Both the position numbers and the translations under genes were made by a program. A DNA stretch of 64,000 nt, taken from NCBI GenBank assembly GCA_013368315.1, contig JAACJM010000028.1, positions 1 through 64,000 on the forward strand. The letters are read 5' to 3'. Position 1 is the first letter of the stretch; each line of letters starts with the position of its first letter. The notes below the pieces were generated by a model. It worked only from the letters and a program-made list of their open reading frames with translations, ran no database searches and was not told where the DNA came from. Source of the stretch: Tetrapyrgos nigripes (Eukaryota; Basidiomycota; Agaricomycetes; Agaricales; Campanellaceae). Positions 11,108 through 23,992 of the stretch are shown here, in pieces.

Positions 11108-11914
11108 ACCGACTCCTTAATTCTCTCTGGCTAACAGAGACTCAGCCAACACATGCAACAGCTTGAGAGGCACCTGTTCTGGCTTTCTGTGTCGTAGTGG
11201 TTTACCAAAAGCGTCCAAAGCTTGAGACTTTGGTTATAGGACCGGGTCCAAGGCACGTTTTTCGCATAGCAGACTTTCACAGACTTGTCTAATTATGAAT
11301 AGAGTCCTTTACTCTGAACGCCAGCCCAAACGTTCGTAACTCGTTCACGTCGTCGACATCCATCCTCTTCGGATCCGCTGTTTAAAGTTGGTTTGAAACT
11401 AAGTTGAAGGTTTAGGTTTGAACGATTACAACAAGACAACAGACAACCTGGGATTCTATTCCGAAAAACTTGCTTGAAGTAATGGGCCCGAGTCATCCAG
11501 TAAAAAGTCAAGTGAAGCAAATCCAATCCAAGTGGTCCCCCACGTGCATTTTTCCTTTTCCCCACTGCAACTGCCCCACAATTTACCCCAAATGAAAAGT
11601 TTGCAAATATCGCAAGGATATAGCCTCCCCTCCTCTACGTACATCTGACTGACTATGTGCGCATCTCCAGTACAAATTAAATAGTGTTTATCCATCATTT
11701 ATTATTGCTCTAATACAGTTCTATGAGTCGTCAATGACAAGGCGGCCCTACGGAGTCTGAGTCTGAGTCTATGGGTGGGTAAGGATAAGTATACATATAC
11801 ACATGACGTTTTGCGCATGCACATGCGTCGAGTGGACTTTGGGTATCTGGTATATGTATATGATGGATGTATGACGACTCAAGAGGTACCGGTTCTAGTG
11901 TCTAGTTTCTTGAT
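11108..11914. other. Intergenic, no gene seen
   Basis: Convergent interval between the HET gene and UGDH. It presumably contains both 3' UTRs. No conserved ORF was recognised on either strand. Confidence 0.55.
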
Positions 11915-13827
11915 TTACATCCCATTGCCACGACCGATAACGGTTACCTGCATATCAAGATGAAGATGTGAGTATTTCATGAGAAAAATAAAATAAATCC
12001 AAAACCAACCTTAAACCCAATCCTCCTCAACCTCTCCGCCTCTTCCAACCCCAAAATCAACCTTCCATCGAATACGAAAGCGGGTTTGTTCATTCCATCG
12101 TAGACGGTTTGCCAGTCGATGCCTGTTTGAAAGGTTTAAAAAGTTTTAGGTTTTGTGATATAAAGTGAGTGATATCATACATACCTTCTCTAAATTCCTT
12201 CCACTCTGTTGCAATAACGAGCGCGTCTGCACCTTGAGTAGCATCGAGGGCGGTGGGGCGGAGGGTTACGGAGGATTTGACTGTGGGGAAAACAGCAAAA
12301 CGTCGCGTCAGCAAACGTCGTCAAGTTGACTAAAAGGACAAAGACGGCGAAAGACGAAGAGTAGACTCAAGAAAAAGACAGCAAGACAGACGTACTCTCC
12401 TCAATCCCCATATCCCCACACGCCTCTTCCAAATCCTGCCAAATCTGTTCATGTGGAACTTGAGGGTCGTAAATCGACACGTTGGCGCGTTCTTTTAAAA
12501 AGTCGCGGATGAGCGTGATGGAAGCTGATTCTCGGGTGTCGCCGGTGTCGGCTTTGAAGGCGAAGCCTAGGACGGCGATGTTCTAGATGATAGACAACAT
12601 ACAGTAAGTAGCTGAAAGAAAAAAGAAGCAAAGCTTCGCCTTACCTTTCCCGTAATCGTATTAAACAACGTATCCACCACCCTCTTACTAAACCTCCTCT
12701 TCTGATACTCATTCATCTCCACCACCTGTCTCCAATACTCTGCCACTTCCTTCAAATGTAAACTCTCACTCAAATACACCAAATTTAAAATATCTTTTTG
12801 GAAACACGAGCCACCAAAGCCTACTGAGGCTTTGAGGAACTTGGGTCCGATACGAGAATCAAACCCGATGGAATAAGCGACTTCGTCAATGTTGGCACCA
12901 GTGGCTTCGCAGATGGCGGAGAGGGCGTTGATGGAGGAGATACGTTGTGCGAGCATCGCATTGGCAGCGAGTTTGGTGAGTTCGGAGGACCAGAGGCCGA
13001 CAGTTAGGATGCGGGTTGGGCTACACCACACACAGGTTATAGATCAGTTCACAAGTTGTTTGACATGAAATATCAAAAACACACTCACTCAACCCAATTC
13101 GCATAAACCTCCTTCAACTTTTCACAAGCCTCTTTACCCTCCTCGGTTTGTAAACTCCCAATCAACACTCTATCAGGTTTAAACAAATCATTGATCGCCG
13201 TTCCCTCTGCGAGGAATTCAGGGTTGGATAAAATGTCGAAACGACAGTTGGGTTTGGAATTGGCTTCGAGGATGGTACGCATGGATTCGGCTGTTCGACA
13301 TGGGACGGTGGATTTTTCGACGACGATTTTGGACGAGGTGGCTACGGCGGCTATTTGACGGGTGGCGGATTCGACGTATCTGTGAGATGTGTGAGATCTC
13401 GAGGACGAGGAATAGCAAGGAGGACGATACACTCACTTGAGATCAGCAGCAAACCCAGCCCCGACCCCACTCTTCTTAGTAGGTGTATTAACACTAACAA
13501 AGATGAGATCTGCTTCCTGAATCCCCTTATCCACGTCCGTCGAGAAGAAGAGGTTTCTGCCTCTACACTGCCGCACAACGTCCTCCAACCCAGGCTCATA
13601 TATAGGCAGTTTAAAGTCTGGAGTATTCCACGCATCGATACGTGATTTGTTGAGATCGACTATGGTCACTTGGATGTGAGGACATTTGAGAGCGATGACG
13701 GCGCAGGTGGGTCCTCCGACGTAGCCGGCACCGACTGGAAATGCAAAGTAGAGATTAGAGTAGATAGACGCGTAAAAGAGGAAATAGACGTACTGCAACA
13801 GATTTTAGAGACTTTTGTGGGGGCCAT
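11915..13827 (-). CDS. UGD1: UDP-glucose 6-dehydrogenase
   Basis: Eight exons (minus): 13827-13794, 13734-13437, 13379-13089, 13020-12645, 12582-12396, 12280-12185, 12122-12010 and 11947-11915. They join to 475 residues, the usual length. The enzyme oxidises UDP-glucose to UDP-glucuronate with two NAD+, feeding wall and capsule polysaccharides. Visible landmarks: the Rossmann start [14 protein letters not shown], the substrate loop [21 protein letters not shown], the helix [16 protein letters not shown], the catalytic-cysteine motif [10 protein letters not shown], and the C-terminal end [12 protein letters not shown]. The alternative dehydrogenase families (GDP-mannose dehydrogenase) lack this combination. 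Part of its exon 4/intron/exon 5 is repeated at 1-78. Confidence 0.96.
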
Positions 13828-14912
13828 GGGTAGTGGAAGTGGTACTAGTAGGAAGAGCGGATGAGGTTGAAATAGACTGACAACGACATGTTTCGTGTTT
13901 CATTGCGTATTTTCATCTCCAAGGACAGACGTAAATTTTCATATGACCCAGATATGGCCACGATTTTCCGAACTCATTCCGTACCCTCGTTATCACCGTT
14001 GCGACCCTGGTGCGCGTTCAAGATAAACCTGCTGTCAGGCGTTTTTTGGCCGTATTTGTTTCGAAGACTGATAGACGCCAAAGGACTACACAAGGACTGC
14101 AAGGGACCATCATACATAATGATAGCGGGACCTGTACATCTTCATAGATGACTGCCCAAGATATTCACTCGAATGGCACAGACGGCCTTCTCATTCCTTC
14201 TCATCAATCTAGCCCTACAGACCCTTCCCTGGTCTGACTCAGGAACAGAGCAGACGACTCTTCTCAAACCCGTCTCCAGCTTTACGCGATCCAGCAAGTC
14301 ATTAGCAAATCAATACCCTGGCCATACCCGTTCTGCCGAGCGATTGTGACCCCTACGTTGTCCTACTTTGCTCTCAGCGTCTGGTAGACATACTTACTAT
14401 GTGGCGTAAATTGACTGAACCTACTAGGTCAACCTACAACAACGTCAGCTGTCTCTGGCTATCATCATTTATGCATTTATGGACTGACTCTGGCAGTACT
14501 AGTAGGGCATAGGGCATAGGTGACCATAGTTCTAACTTGAGAGTAACTTTGAACTTCTAGAGAGACCGAGTCAGTAAGTAGTGAGTGACAATGCATAATG
14601 AACGAGTACTACTTGGTAGCGATACAATTACGTGCGTCATCGCGTCGTCCCGATGTAAGAGAGTGAAGCCATGTAAAAAATTAGCGTGGAAGATAATATG
14701 TAATGAAGAGAAAGTTTCCCTTTCCTTTTTATGAGTCCTGGCACCTGCGGACTGGCCCAGTAAGCTAAAAGAAGAAAAATCAGCAAGCACAACAAGCAGA
14801 ATGACTGACAACAAAAACTCTGTTATGGCTTTCAGAACACCCAGAAGTACAATCTTTTCCGTACACTAATAATACAAAGTTTGTAAGTACACTGCTTCTG
14901 AATCACTGGGCC
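13828..14912. other. Intergenic, no gene seen
   Basis: About 1.1 kb upstream of UGDH and downstream of the decarboxylase pseudogene. No ORF has recognisable motifs or plausible splice partners. The UGDH promoter should lie at the left end. Confidence 0.5.
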
Positions 14913-16250
14913 TCAACTCACAGTCGCAACTGCAGCGCTGAGCGGTACCATCTCACCCAACGGGAAATCAGGGTTGAAGTTAACTTCAACCCCAGGTCGG
15001 AACATCAAGCAATGCGTAGACCCTCCAAAATGAAACATTCCCAACTCTTCTCCCTTCTTGATACGTTGTCCTTCGCTCACCCCAATCTCACACGTCGAAA
15101 CTTCTGCCATTCCAATAGCCATAAAGCACATCAACCCAATTTTTGGGTTATCAACCTCGATGAAAACCAGCGCACGGACTGCAACTTGGGTGATAAACCC
15201 TTGCGAGAGGTTAGGAGCACCAGGGTCTGGTCCGTCCGGGTTGATGAACCCCATGAAAGGAGACTCTGCGTAATATGTCCCCGGTATCATCAGCGTTCGC
15301 TTCACTGTACCATTGACAGGACTATGCCAACGGTGATAGTTCAAAGCGCTGAGGAAAGCCTGGTAGATGGTCCCACCCACGAACTGTTCAGCGATCTTGT
15401 TGTCATGTGAAGAAGTGAGTAGGCTCACTCTTGAGCCAAAACTCATCACGGAGTTTGATATCACGAGCGATGGCGTAGGCGGTGGACTCGCAAGCGCTGT
15501 TGATAATGTTGTCGTCATCGGGGAAGACCACCGGGCGAAGACCTGGGAGAAAACGTCTGGTGAAGAAGTCGTCCCAGCTCTGAAAACCTTTGTATGGAGC
15601 GGTTGGGGAGCATATGAATGTAGAGTCGAAGTTTGGAAGGGCACTGCTAGCACTGGGTACAAACCAACCAGGGTCTTCCGTGGTGAGGACGTAGCGAGAA
15701 TCTGGGGACTTCAAGAAGGAAGAACATCAACCGTCGACCATTTTCTTGAATTGGGCGTTAACTTTTGGGTTCATGAAGCCTGCCAAACCTGCTGGAGTCC
15801 CCATGGGCCAATCCAAAATCGCATTGATAGGAAAACCGACGAGGTCATTGTCTTCGTACTCGGGCGCCTCGGTGAGAATGCAGTCAAACAGACTGAGCAT
15901 CTTCATATAGTTGCGGATCTGAAAGGCAAGATGTGAGCGTAAAGGAATGGCTCCAGTTGACTGAGACTGACCTGGGGTTTTCCAGTAGGATCGTTATTGT
16001 ATGGTGGCTTCGTAGGCACCTGTTCAAACATCTGGTGGAAAACCATTTACAGGTCGGCGTCGTTCTCGATGAGCTCTCGAAACTCAGTGATGACGGGATG
16101 CCAGCCGAAATTGGGGATGCCCTCTCGCTGTTGGACCTTTTTGAGCTTCTTTGAGAGCCAGCTCTCGAGGACTCTATGATCCTTGGGTAACCAGCCTCCG
16201 ACTCTGTGGTGAATGAGGTGAGGAAAGCGTGACGGATCTGGGGCGGCCAT
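14913..16250 (-). pseudogene. PSD/PsiD-like decarboxylase pseudogene
   Basis: Two exons (16250-15972 and 15918-14913) encode a phosphatidylserine-decarboxylase-family protein (PF02666). Landmarks include FQSWDDFFTRRF, ALNYHRWHSPVNGT, PGTYYAESP, FIEVDNPKIGL, MAEVSTCE and the self-cleavage region FHFGGST, where the Ser normally yields the pyruvoyl cofactor. The layout, without a membrane anchor, resembles the PsiD/L-tryptophan-decarboxylase-like branch of mushroom PSD proteins more than mitochondrial PSD1; substrate is not predictable. Three lesions are visible: a TAA at 16047-16049 between ENDADL and MVFHQMF (family Tyr expected), a TGA at 15727-15729 between KKMVDG and CSSFL (Trp expected), and a frame change at about 15405-15430 between LKSEP and LLTSSHDNK. 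No intron of normal size removes them. Confidence 0.85.
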
Positions 16251-16873
16251 GTCTGCTGAGCTTGAGATACACGGGAAAGACTTGAAGTTGAATAAGGGGA
16301 TCCTATTATACTCTCCAGAGTGCCTCAAGTGGGTTTTGGGCGAAGATTATACGGAAGCGCTTGAGTTCTGAGTGCATTATGTGTGAGTATGCCACAACGC
16401 TTCCATGGTAGACGTCACGTCGAACAGTTGCCTCCACCGTCTTGCTGAGAATCCGTCGGTAGCCCAAATAGCTCGAAAACCATGTATTCGATACCAAGGT
16501 TGTTTAGATTCAGCAAAACCAGTCCAGGTGACTGTTCTTGTGGTTGTAATTAAAAGAAGAGGTGCTGTCTTGAGATAAACATAAATATATTTCATTGCAA
16601 CTGCCAAAACACGAGGTACCATCTGTTAGCACATAAGCAAGAAGAGAAGGGAAACCTACTTACAAATGTTCACATTCCGTTGACCAGAAGCGAAAGAAGA
16701 CCGTCAAATGAGGAGCTAGGTCCAGGCCAGCTTGAGGGTTCGGTTCGCTAGTGAAGAATGGAACAGGCAGAAATACGACAGACTAGCTATAGCAGTGGTG
16801 GTGGTCAAGACTCAACGTACTCAACGGTCATGTTGAAACTTCGCACGCACCTTACGCTCTCATTGCTTCCTCG
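16251..16873. other. Intergenic, no gene seen
   Basis: Divergent interval between the decarboxylase pseudogene and the small membrane-protein gene. Minus-strand ORFs at 16306-16622 show no known motif and are not supported. Confidence 0.5.
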
Positions 16874-17129
16874 ATGTCCAATCCACCACCGTTAACGATG
16901 CAGCAGCGTCGTGTGCGCACTATAATGGCAACCTTGCCTATCATCGTTGCTACAGGATGTTCGTACCCTTTCATCCATGTTCTACGTGTCGTTCAAGAAT
17001 TCGACTTTGACTTCGCTTTCTCCAGACGTGCTTTACAAACGTCTCGTTCTCGGGGAGCCTCAAAGGACGTTACCTAGACTAGAAAATGCGACGGAGAAGG
17101 AAAATGTACGACTTGACCCGAAGCAGTAA
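16874..17129 (+). CDS. Small single-helix membrane protein, 62 aa
   Basis: Two exons, 16874-16958 and 17026-17129, joined by a 67-nt intron (acceptor TTTCTCCAG), give 62 residues in frame. The protein starts MSNPPPLTMQQRRVR, has one hydrophobic helix (TIMATLPIIVATGYVLY) and a basic, Pro-containing segment KRLVLGEPQRTLPR before a charged tail ending RLDPKQ. The design (short, N-terminal positive charges, one helix) is typical of small mitochondrial inner-membrane proteins, but I cannot name the family. The location is inference. The gene looks intact. Confidence 0.6.
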
Positions 17130-18228
17130 ATGAGGTGCCTAGTGAGTCGCGATGAATGTATCAAGGTTTCTTGGTGACTGACTGTAAACTGCAGTCCGGT
17201 TGAGGTAATATGCCATATCAGGTTCCTTGGGTCCTGGTTGCTGAAGAATATGTGAACGGGTCCATTTTGCCTGACCTATTTCCTTCCGGCTGTCAACTTG
17301 AAGTATCTCTGAGGCTTGAAGGCACACTTTATCGACCATGAATCCCGCAAGCAATGGATACACCAATATCGTCATTCGGTGTCGCAAAGCAGCAGAGAGA
17401 AACAATCTAAGTACTACCTGTAACTCCTCTTACCGGTACTGCTATACAGCTATCATTCCTCCCATGCAAATTTCTCCTTTCAACCACTTCCCGGCGCAGA
17501 AAACGCGTCGGAGACTTTCCATCTTCCTTACTCTTCACCTTTGGACGAAGAGTAGTGATCAGAGTCAAGGAGGGAAGCCGAAGGCCTTGCCAGCGAACTC
17601 AAATTACGAAGACGTCTGCGCGAAGAACGACTGCGTTTCGATCATACTGCTTCTCCTACGCCTATTCTACACTGTAACCACTGTTCGAGCAGATGGTGTA
17701 AAGCGTCCTTATGTGTTCCAGTACGCGTACATATATTGCACACATCGTTGCATCCCGATTCTCGGATCATAAAAATGGATTCACTCAAAAGGAAGACACT
17801 TTCAGAAACCCAATAGGCGATAGGCATGGGTACCCTTGGGCACCTCATCGGGAATAGGTATAGGCAATAGGCATTACACCGAGGTCAAACAATGACATTC
17901 GGAAACGCATTCACATTTTCATGGAGCTTCCGGTTGTTCGACGGCTTTTTGGTTGTAACTTGTCGTGGTGAAGATATGTGTACCCCACATAGCCCCACAA
18001 CAACCTTACAACCCTCCAGATTCCTACAACCACCCCGCATGCAATTTGACTGCCGGAAGGACGTGTACCCGAATTTCCGAAGAGGCCCTGAGCGTGTATT
18101 TCCGGCAGCAACCAGTGTGACCTTCTTTTCTTTCCTCTCGAAATATTCGAGTGGAGTAACACTCGGACTCACATTGTACCTGAATTCTGTTTGCTCTGAT
18201 GACGTTTTTCCATGCGTCTAGGGCAGAG
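17130..18228. other. No gene seen; MFS upstream region
   Basis: Small ORFs occur on both strands but none shows motifs, conserved spacing or a credible splice pattern. The right end is the promoter of the sugar-transporter gene. Confidence 0.5.
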
Positions 18229-18236
18229 TATAAAAA
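18229..18236 (+). promoter_or_regulatory. TATA box of MFS gene
   Basis: TATAAAAA, 49 bp before the transporter ATG at 18285. Confidence 0.6.
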
Positions 18237-18284
18237 GCTCAATCCAGGACATGCTCGCCCGATATTTCATCTTCCGGACCCGCA

Positions 18285-20217
18285 ATGCTTCACTGGTTCT
18301 CCAAAGGGCGGCCATTACAACTAGCTATTTCGGCAACGTGTTCTTTTGCATTCATCCTCTTTGGTTATGACCAGGGAGTTTTCAGCGGTATTATCGGAAA
18401 TGAAAATTTCTGTGAGTTCTTCTCTGGGGTCTCCCGCTTTTAGACGAGTAACTAACATTTAGTTGGTCTAGTGGACACTTTTGGTCACCCAAACGACAGC
18501 ACAGAAGGAATAATGTACGTGCAAATGTATTGTCTTCAGCTGGCAATAATAACATCTGAACTTCATCACAGCGTCTCGTCGTACAACTTGGGCTGCTTTG
18601 CTGGCTGTATTCTCACTTTTATCGTTGGCGATTTTCTGGGCAGACGGCGTGCCATGTGGACTGCCATGCTTATCATTACCATTGGAGCTGTGCTTCAGGC
18701 TATAGGTAACCAGATAACATACAGTAACGTGTCTTCAACAAAAGGTCGCTCATCCTTGTCCCCCTAGCTTATTCTGTCCCCCATATAATCATTGCGCGTA
18801 TAATCACGGGTATGGGCACGGGTATGGAAACTTCAACAGTGCCCATGTATCAATCGGAGCTTTGCAAACCTGAATATCGAGGCCGAATTGTTGCGTCTGA
18901 ACCCATGTTCGTTGGTATAGGTATTGTTACTGCGTATTGGTTTGTGAGTACTACCTCGATCAGATGTCTCTTTTGTACGGATCCATTAAACTGTTAATCT
19001 TTTCATAGGACTATGGCATGAACTTCATCTCTTCCAACTCATCCAGTGCTTCCATCGCTTGGCGTCTCCCCATTGCGTGCCAAATATTATTCACCATCGT
19101 CGTCAGCATCCTGATTCTCGCTGTACCTGAATCTCCCCGTTGGTTATATCAGAAAGGTCGCGATGCCGAGGCCATGCAGGTTTTATCGGATGTGTACGAC
19201 AAGCCGTTTGATGATATCGAGGTAGTGAAAGAAGCTAGAGATATCAAGGAAGCGATGAAGCTAGAGGAGGAGAATGCCTTCCAATGGCGTAACTTGCTAC
19301 AGCGAGACTCTGTACAAACTGGTCGACGGGTACTACTGGCTTGGGGGATGCAGTGTATGAAGTGAGTCTACGGCATCTTCTCGATGAGCTTACATATCTA
19401 AACTACTCCTTTCTGTGCAGTCAAATCGGCGGAATCAACCTCGTCGTCTACTACCTCCCTACAGCTCTCACGGATAACGTCGGCCTATCACGACAAATGG
19501 CGCTCATCCTCGGTGGCTGCATCAACATCATGTTCCCGATCGGTTCACTTATACCTTCCTTCTTCCTCGATCAAATGGGTCGACGTAAACCGATGATGAT
19601 ATGTTCGTTCTTCCTTGCGATCTGCATGGCGTGTATTTCTGCTCTGCTGAGTTTCAAGGGTACAGCAGTAGAGAAGACGACAGCGACGGCTTCCGTGGCT
19701 TTCTTCTTCCTATACCAGTTTATATTTGGGGCAGGACCAAACTGTATACCTTGGGTATATGTCCAGAGATTCTTCCCCTCCACGCCCGTGCAAAAGGCAC
19801 CGCGATTGGTATCTCTTCGAATTGGATATGGAATTTCGCAATTGTTATGATTACTCCCATTATACTGAACCGACTTGTGAGTCTTTCTCTTCCTTTCTGT
19901 TGATTGAAGGGCTCGAACTTGCACCTTAGCAATGGAAAGCATACCTCATCTTTGTCGCCACCAATGCACTCTTCGTGCCAGTTGTATACTTTTTATACCC
20001 CGAGGTGAGTGTCTTTCCCTGACGCACTATATGAGGTATTGATTGTCTTCAGACCTCTCGTCTCTCCCTAGAAGAAATAGACCTTCTTTTCCTCAAATCA
20101 GACCCAGTCAAAGCCAGTTTGGACCGCTCATGGATGGAGCGTCGTCACGATCTGGAATCCAAGATAGTAGAGAAGGAAAAGGGAAGCGAGGAGCGCTTCG
20201 AAGTCGTCGACCAGTGA
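18285..20217 (+). pseudogene. MFS sugar transporter with one-base frameshift
   Basis: Eight exons: 18285-18411, 18472-18514, 18572-18705, 18768-18943, 19009-19361, 19421-19876, 19930-20004 and 20053-20217. The product is a 12-helix sugar porter (PF00083): GYDQGVFSG in helix 1, GDFLGRRR in loop 2-3, PESPRWL after helix 6, QIGGINLVVYYLP in helix 7, DQMGRRKPM in loop 8-9 and PEILPLHARAKG in loop 10-11. Together the exons are one base short of a full frame. The break is at about 19763, between IPWVYV and PEILPL, where family members continue without a gap, so no intron can explain it. Either a real deletion (inactive allele) or a single base error. Without it the protein would be about 509 residues, the normal size. 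Substrate is probably a hexose or related sugar; unproven. Confidence 0.85.
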
Positions 20218-20552
20218 ACGATATCCCAATGTATTTTTACGCACTAATGTATGAACAACTTTGACGTACACTCAATTTCAACAATGCTACTCATTCTCAT
20301 GTCTCAAAGTACTGACTATAAACTGACTTGAAGTCCTCGACGTTGATGTGTTTGCAACATTATCTTCTGCCGAAGGAATATCTGATGTGTCTTTTCCTTC
20401 CAACTGTCGAGGCAGCAGACAGAAACAGCAAGTTCTCCTAGCGAAGTCATCGTGCATGGTGCTGATACTAGAACTGTTGTTCCTCCTACGAAAATACATA
20501 CAATCCAATGTCTAAAGCTGACTTCCTCAGTAAGCTTTCATTTACATTACAT

Positions 20553-23500
20553 TTATCGCTGTCCATAATTATACCCATCATACCCCTGTGAAGGAGGTGG
20601 TGGGAATCCGGGATATCCATTAGTTGGCTGCTGCTGGTGTTGGTGCTGTGGAGTTCCTCCCTGAGGCGGAGGTGTGCCATATCCATAACCTCTATACCCT
20701 TGCTGTGAGGGCGCAGGTGGTGGAGGGAACCCATATTGCTGCTGGGGAGGTGGTTGATGCTGCTGCTGCTGAGGCTGATAATGATACTGGTTATACTGCT
20801 GCTGAGGAGGGGGAGGCGCAGAAGGAGGAGCAGACGGTACAGATGGCATATATGACGGATATTGCTGAGTAAACTGCGGTTGCTGCGGTGGTGGAGGGGG
20901 AGGAGCAGAAGCCGATGAATTTGAGCTAGGATTGAACATTCCCAAGCTGGCATAGGGGTCATTCTGGGGCGGCGAAGGGGAAGAAAAGGATTGGTAAGAC
21001 TGCTGCTGGGGAGGAGGAGGTGGTGGTGACATGTACGACGATTGGTGAGGTTGGGGTGGGGGTGGAGGTAGAGCCAGTGCAGGAGAATACGAGGATGGTG
21101 CAGGACTAGGGGAAGGATTATACTGAGAGGGCGGTGGTGGAACACTGCCAACAGGAGTCTGCGGCTGAGAGTACAGAGATCCTTGTCTGTTATGCTGTAG
21201 TTGAGGTGGTGGTGGTGAAGATACAGAAGGTGCAGGAGGGATTGGCGGCGTCCCCTGTAAATTCATTGACCCAAATGACGAAGTCAGGTCCGAAGCAGAA
21301 GGTGGCGGAGGTATCGGTGGCTTAGCTGCAACAGGAGGAGGTGAAGACGCTGCAGAGAGTCTCTTCTCGACTTCAAGTTTACTTGCAAGACTCTCTCGTT
21401 CAGCAGCCCGTCGTGTAACAAACATTCTGACATTATGTCGAAGTGAAGAAGTGAGCTGAGTGAGCTCATTGTAGAAGTGCAATCCTTTCCTAGATATGCA
21501 TGTAAGGATTAGTGACAAGTAAATCGAGTCAGTTTAATCAAACTCACGCTAAGCCATCCTTGACCTCCATGTACCCATCTCTTGCCTTGGAAAATCTTCT
21601 CACTGTATCCTTCTTTTTCTTCTCCCGTTCCTCCCATTTCCTTGCTCCAGCTCCACGTCCAGCAGTATCTCTAAGAGTCTTCCAGAAAGAAGAAATCTCT
21701 TGTATGGCGACGTTCTGATGTTGTATAGTCGCTGCCAGCCGTTGCTGGTACGGTCTGAACTTTTCTAGCTCCGCAGCGAACAAGGCAGGCTCGACACCAG
21801 TGTTACGGCGGTTCAAAAGAAGTAGATGAGAGACGTCGTCAGATTGGATCTAGTAAGACTGTCAGGACGTACTGAAGTGAGTTTAAATGAGACACGTACC
21901 TTGTCCTTTAGATCCTTCAGGACCTCGTTTCGTTCCCTTGATATCTTGTTCAGCCGTCCCAGTCTTTCATCGATCTCTGAGACCAGCTGGCCAATCTTGG
22001 CTCGTTCTGCAGAGTCGTCACCTTCGCCCACGTCCAAATCTAACAGACCGACGGAACTTCTCTCTGTGCTCGCCCTAAAGACATTTTCCACCTCTGGGCT
22101 CATCAAGATTGCAATGTCACCCTTGACTGAATCCCACAGCGCAATGACCTGCTGGTCTGACTTGCTAGCAGCTTCCAGACTCCCATAATGGCTCTTCAGA
22201 TCCGTCCGGAGATCTTTGGTCAACCCAGAGCTGGGATCCTGCTCCCATCGATGATCATATTTGACCCTCATCATCTCGCACTCTCTGCTTTCGATTTCCA
22301 AGTCCCGAGCAGAATCATCCAGTTCTCGCTTGACGTTCTCCTTCAGTCGGTTGAGTTCACGCATAATGCCCTCCACAGGTTCACGTTCTTCCATCAACGT
22401 GATATCCTCTTTCCACCGGCGAACATCCACTGGCACCTCTTCTTCGGACCCCATCTCCCCTTCAGCCATCACTCGGAACCTGACAAGACCCGCTTTGACG
22501 CCCATGGATTCCAGTGCACTCCTCACTTCGCCCTCTGCACCCTCAGCTTTCTCCACTTCCCCTCTGACCAGTTTCGCTTTTTCCTCAGAGTATACACTGG
22601 CACTCTCGTGTACACTCAGCGGAACAAGTCGCAAGAATATATCCTGCCCAATGGTCTTCTGCACCTCTGGCGTTCCATAGACTTCTTGTATTGGTATCGG
22701 GGTAGCAACAGCTGTTTTATCTATCGTCGGTAACGCTTCCGCTGCGGGTATGATGGCGTTGTAGATGAGATCATTTTCGCGCTGTGCCTCGGCTTTCTTG
22801 TCCGAGACCAGAGCGAGATGGGCTTTGGTACGTTCGGAGATAGATGTTCCTGCATCGGCAGGAAGAGTTGGGCAGGTTGCATATGTGAATGAGGCAGAGA
22901 AGGATGAGGCAAGTCTGTGAGCTTCCTTTGCGTGGGTTTCAGCAAGAATGAGACGGGCAAGGGCATCGCCGTGTTTGTTTGCTGCTGAATCGGCGAGGGC
23001 ACGGTAGTATTGAGACAGAGAGGAGAAGTACTTGGCTTTGACCTGAGAGCCAAGTGTTAGCAAGGATAAATGCACTTTCAAGAATGTCACATACTTGAAT
23101 CAATGTAATCCAATTACGTTCAAATATCCCCTTACCCATGAATTCCTTCACTTCCTCAGTAAGCGTGGTGTACATGTACGCAGCCTGCGATCCAATTTTT
23201 GACACCAGTGCTGCGCCCTTCTTCTCTTCTGTACACTTCTCAAAGAACACTTCTGTTGCCTGCGCCAAAATAATTGAAACCAGGAATTTGACCACCTCCC
23301 GACTGAGATCCGTCGACGGCGCATGTAAGAAGTTCTCGTTGATGTATGTTAGCATACCAGCACATGTTCTGAAGAAGTAGAACGCGCGCTTGATGCCTTC
23401 GGGATCTGACCGGGATTGCGAAGACGCAATGGCAGAATGTGTAGCAGCGATCTGGAACAGGATAGATGCCTTCTCGTATGCGATGGAGGTTTGGGTGATC

Positions 23501-23847
23501 AACTTGTTGGTGAATGCGTCTCTCCATGGGAATTGCACTCGGATTTCCGAGAAACGTAGCTCGAGGAGTTCGAGTTGGCCAAAGTACTTGTACAACAGAT
23601 CTCTAGCTACTCATAGAACGAGTTGAAGCAATGAGTAGGAGACATGATAGCTAGACTGACCGGTGGTATCGCTGCCAGCTCCTCGAACAGCATCCTGTCT
23701 GCATCTCTGAAGCGTAGCGCATTCGGTCGCATAGTTGTCGGGGCTCTCCCCATAAGATTGAGCAATAATATTGCGGATTGGGGTTGTCCAATCGACTTCG
23801 TCTGTCGACTTGCGTGGAATAGATATCATTGGAGACTGGTGAGCCAT
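20553..23847 (-). CDS. BRO1-domain protein (Bro1/PalA-Rim20 family)
   Basis: Five exons (minus): 23847-23661, 23606-23095, 23042-21900, 21849-21548 and 21489-20553; 1026 residues in frame. The N-terminal BRO1 domain shows [52 protein letters not shown] and the [15 protein letters not shown] core. A V-shaped coiled-coil region follows (residues about 400-750), and the last 270 residues are rich in Pro/Gln/Tyr (many PPPP, QGY and YPS units), ending GYNYGQR. This is the ESCRT-associated adaptor type that binds Snf7 and acts in multivesicular-body sorting or in RIM/PAL pH signalling. The long Pro-rich tail favours Bro1/ALIX-like, while the first half is close to fungal PalA/Rim20; I cannot choose between them. 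It is divergent from MIC10 with 145 bp between the starts. Confidence 0.9.
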
Positions 23848-23992
23848 TGTTATACTTCAGAGCCGTCGTCACCGTCCTCGTCAACAGCAGTGATGGTAGG
23901 AGTCAGAGAAAGTAGCCGCAGCCCGAGCGCTACGTTTGATTTGGAAAAGCTGACATCACAGTGTCACCAGCTATTTTTTCCTTCCAACCACC
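23848..23992. promoter_or_regulatory. Divergent promoter, BRO1 protein and MIC10
   Basis: Only 145 bp separate the two start codons, so both genes must share regulatory sequence and 5' leaders. No clear TATA box was seen. Confidence 0.6.

Noticed and set aside
20486..21151. Second minus-strand ORF over the BRO1 tail
   Set aside because: Out-of-frame shadow of the Pro/Gln-rich coding sequence; the other frame joins the BRO1 domain.
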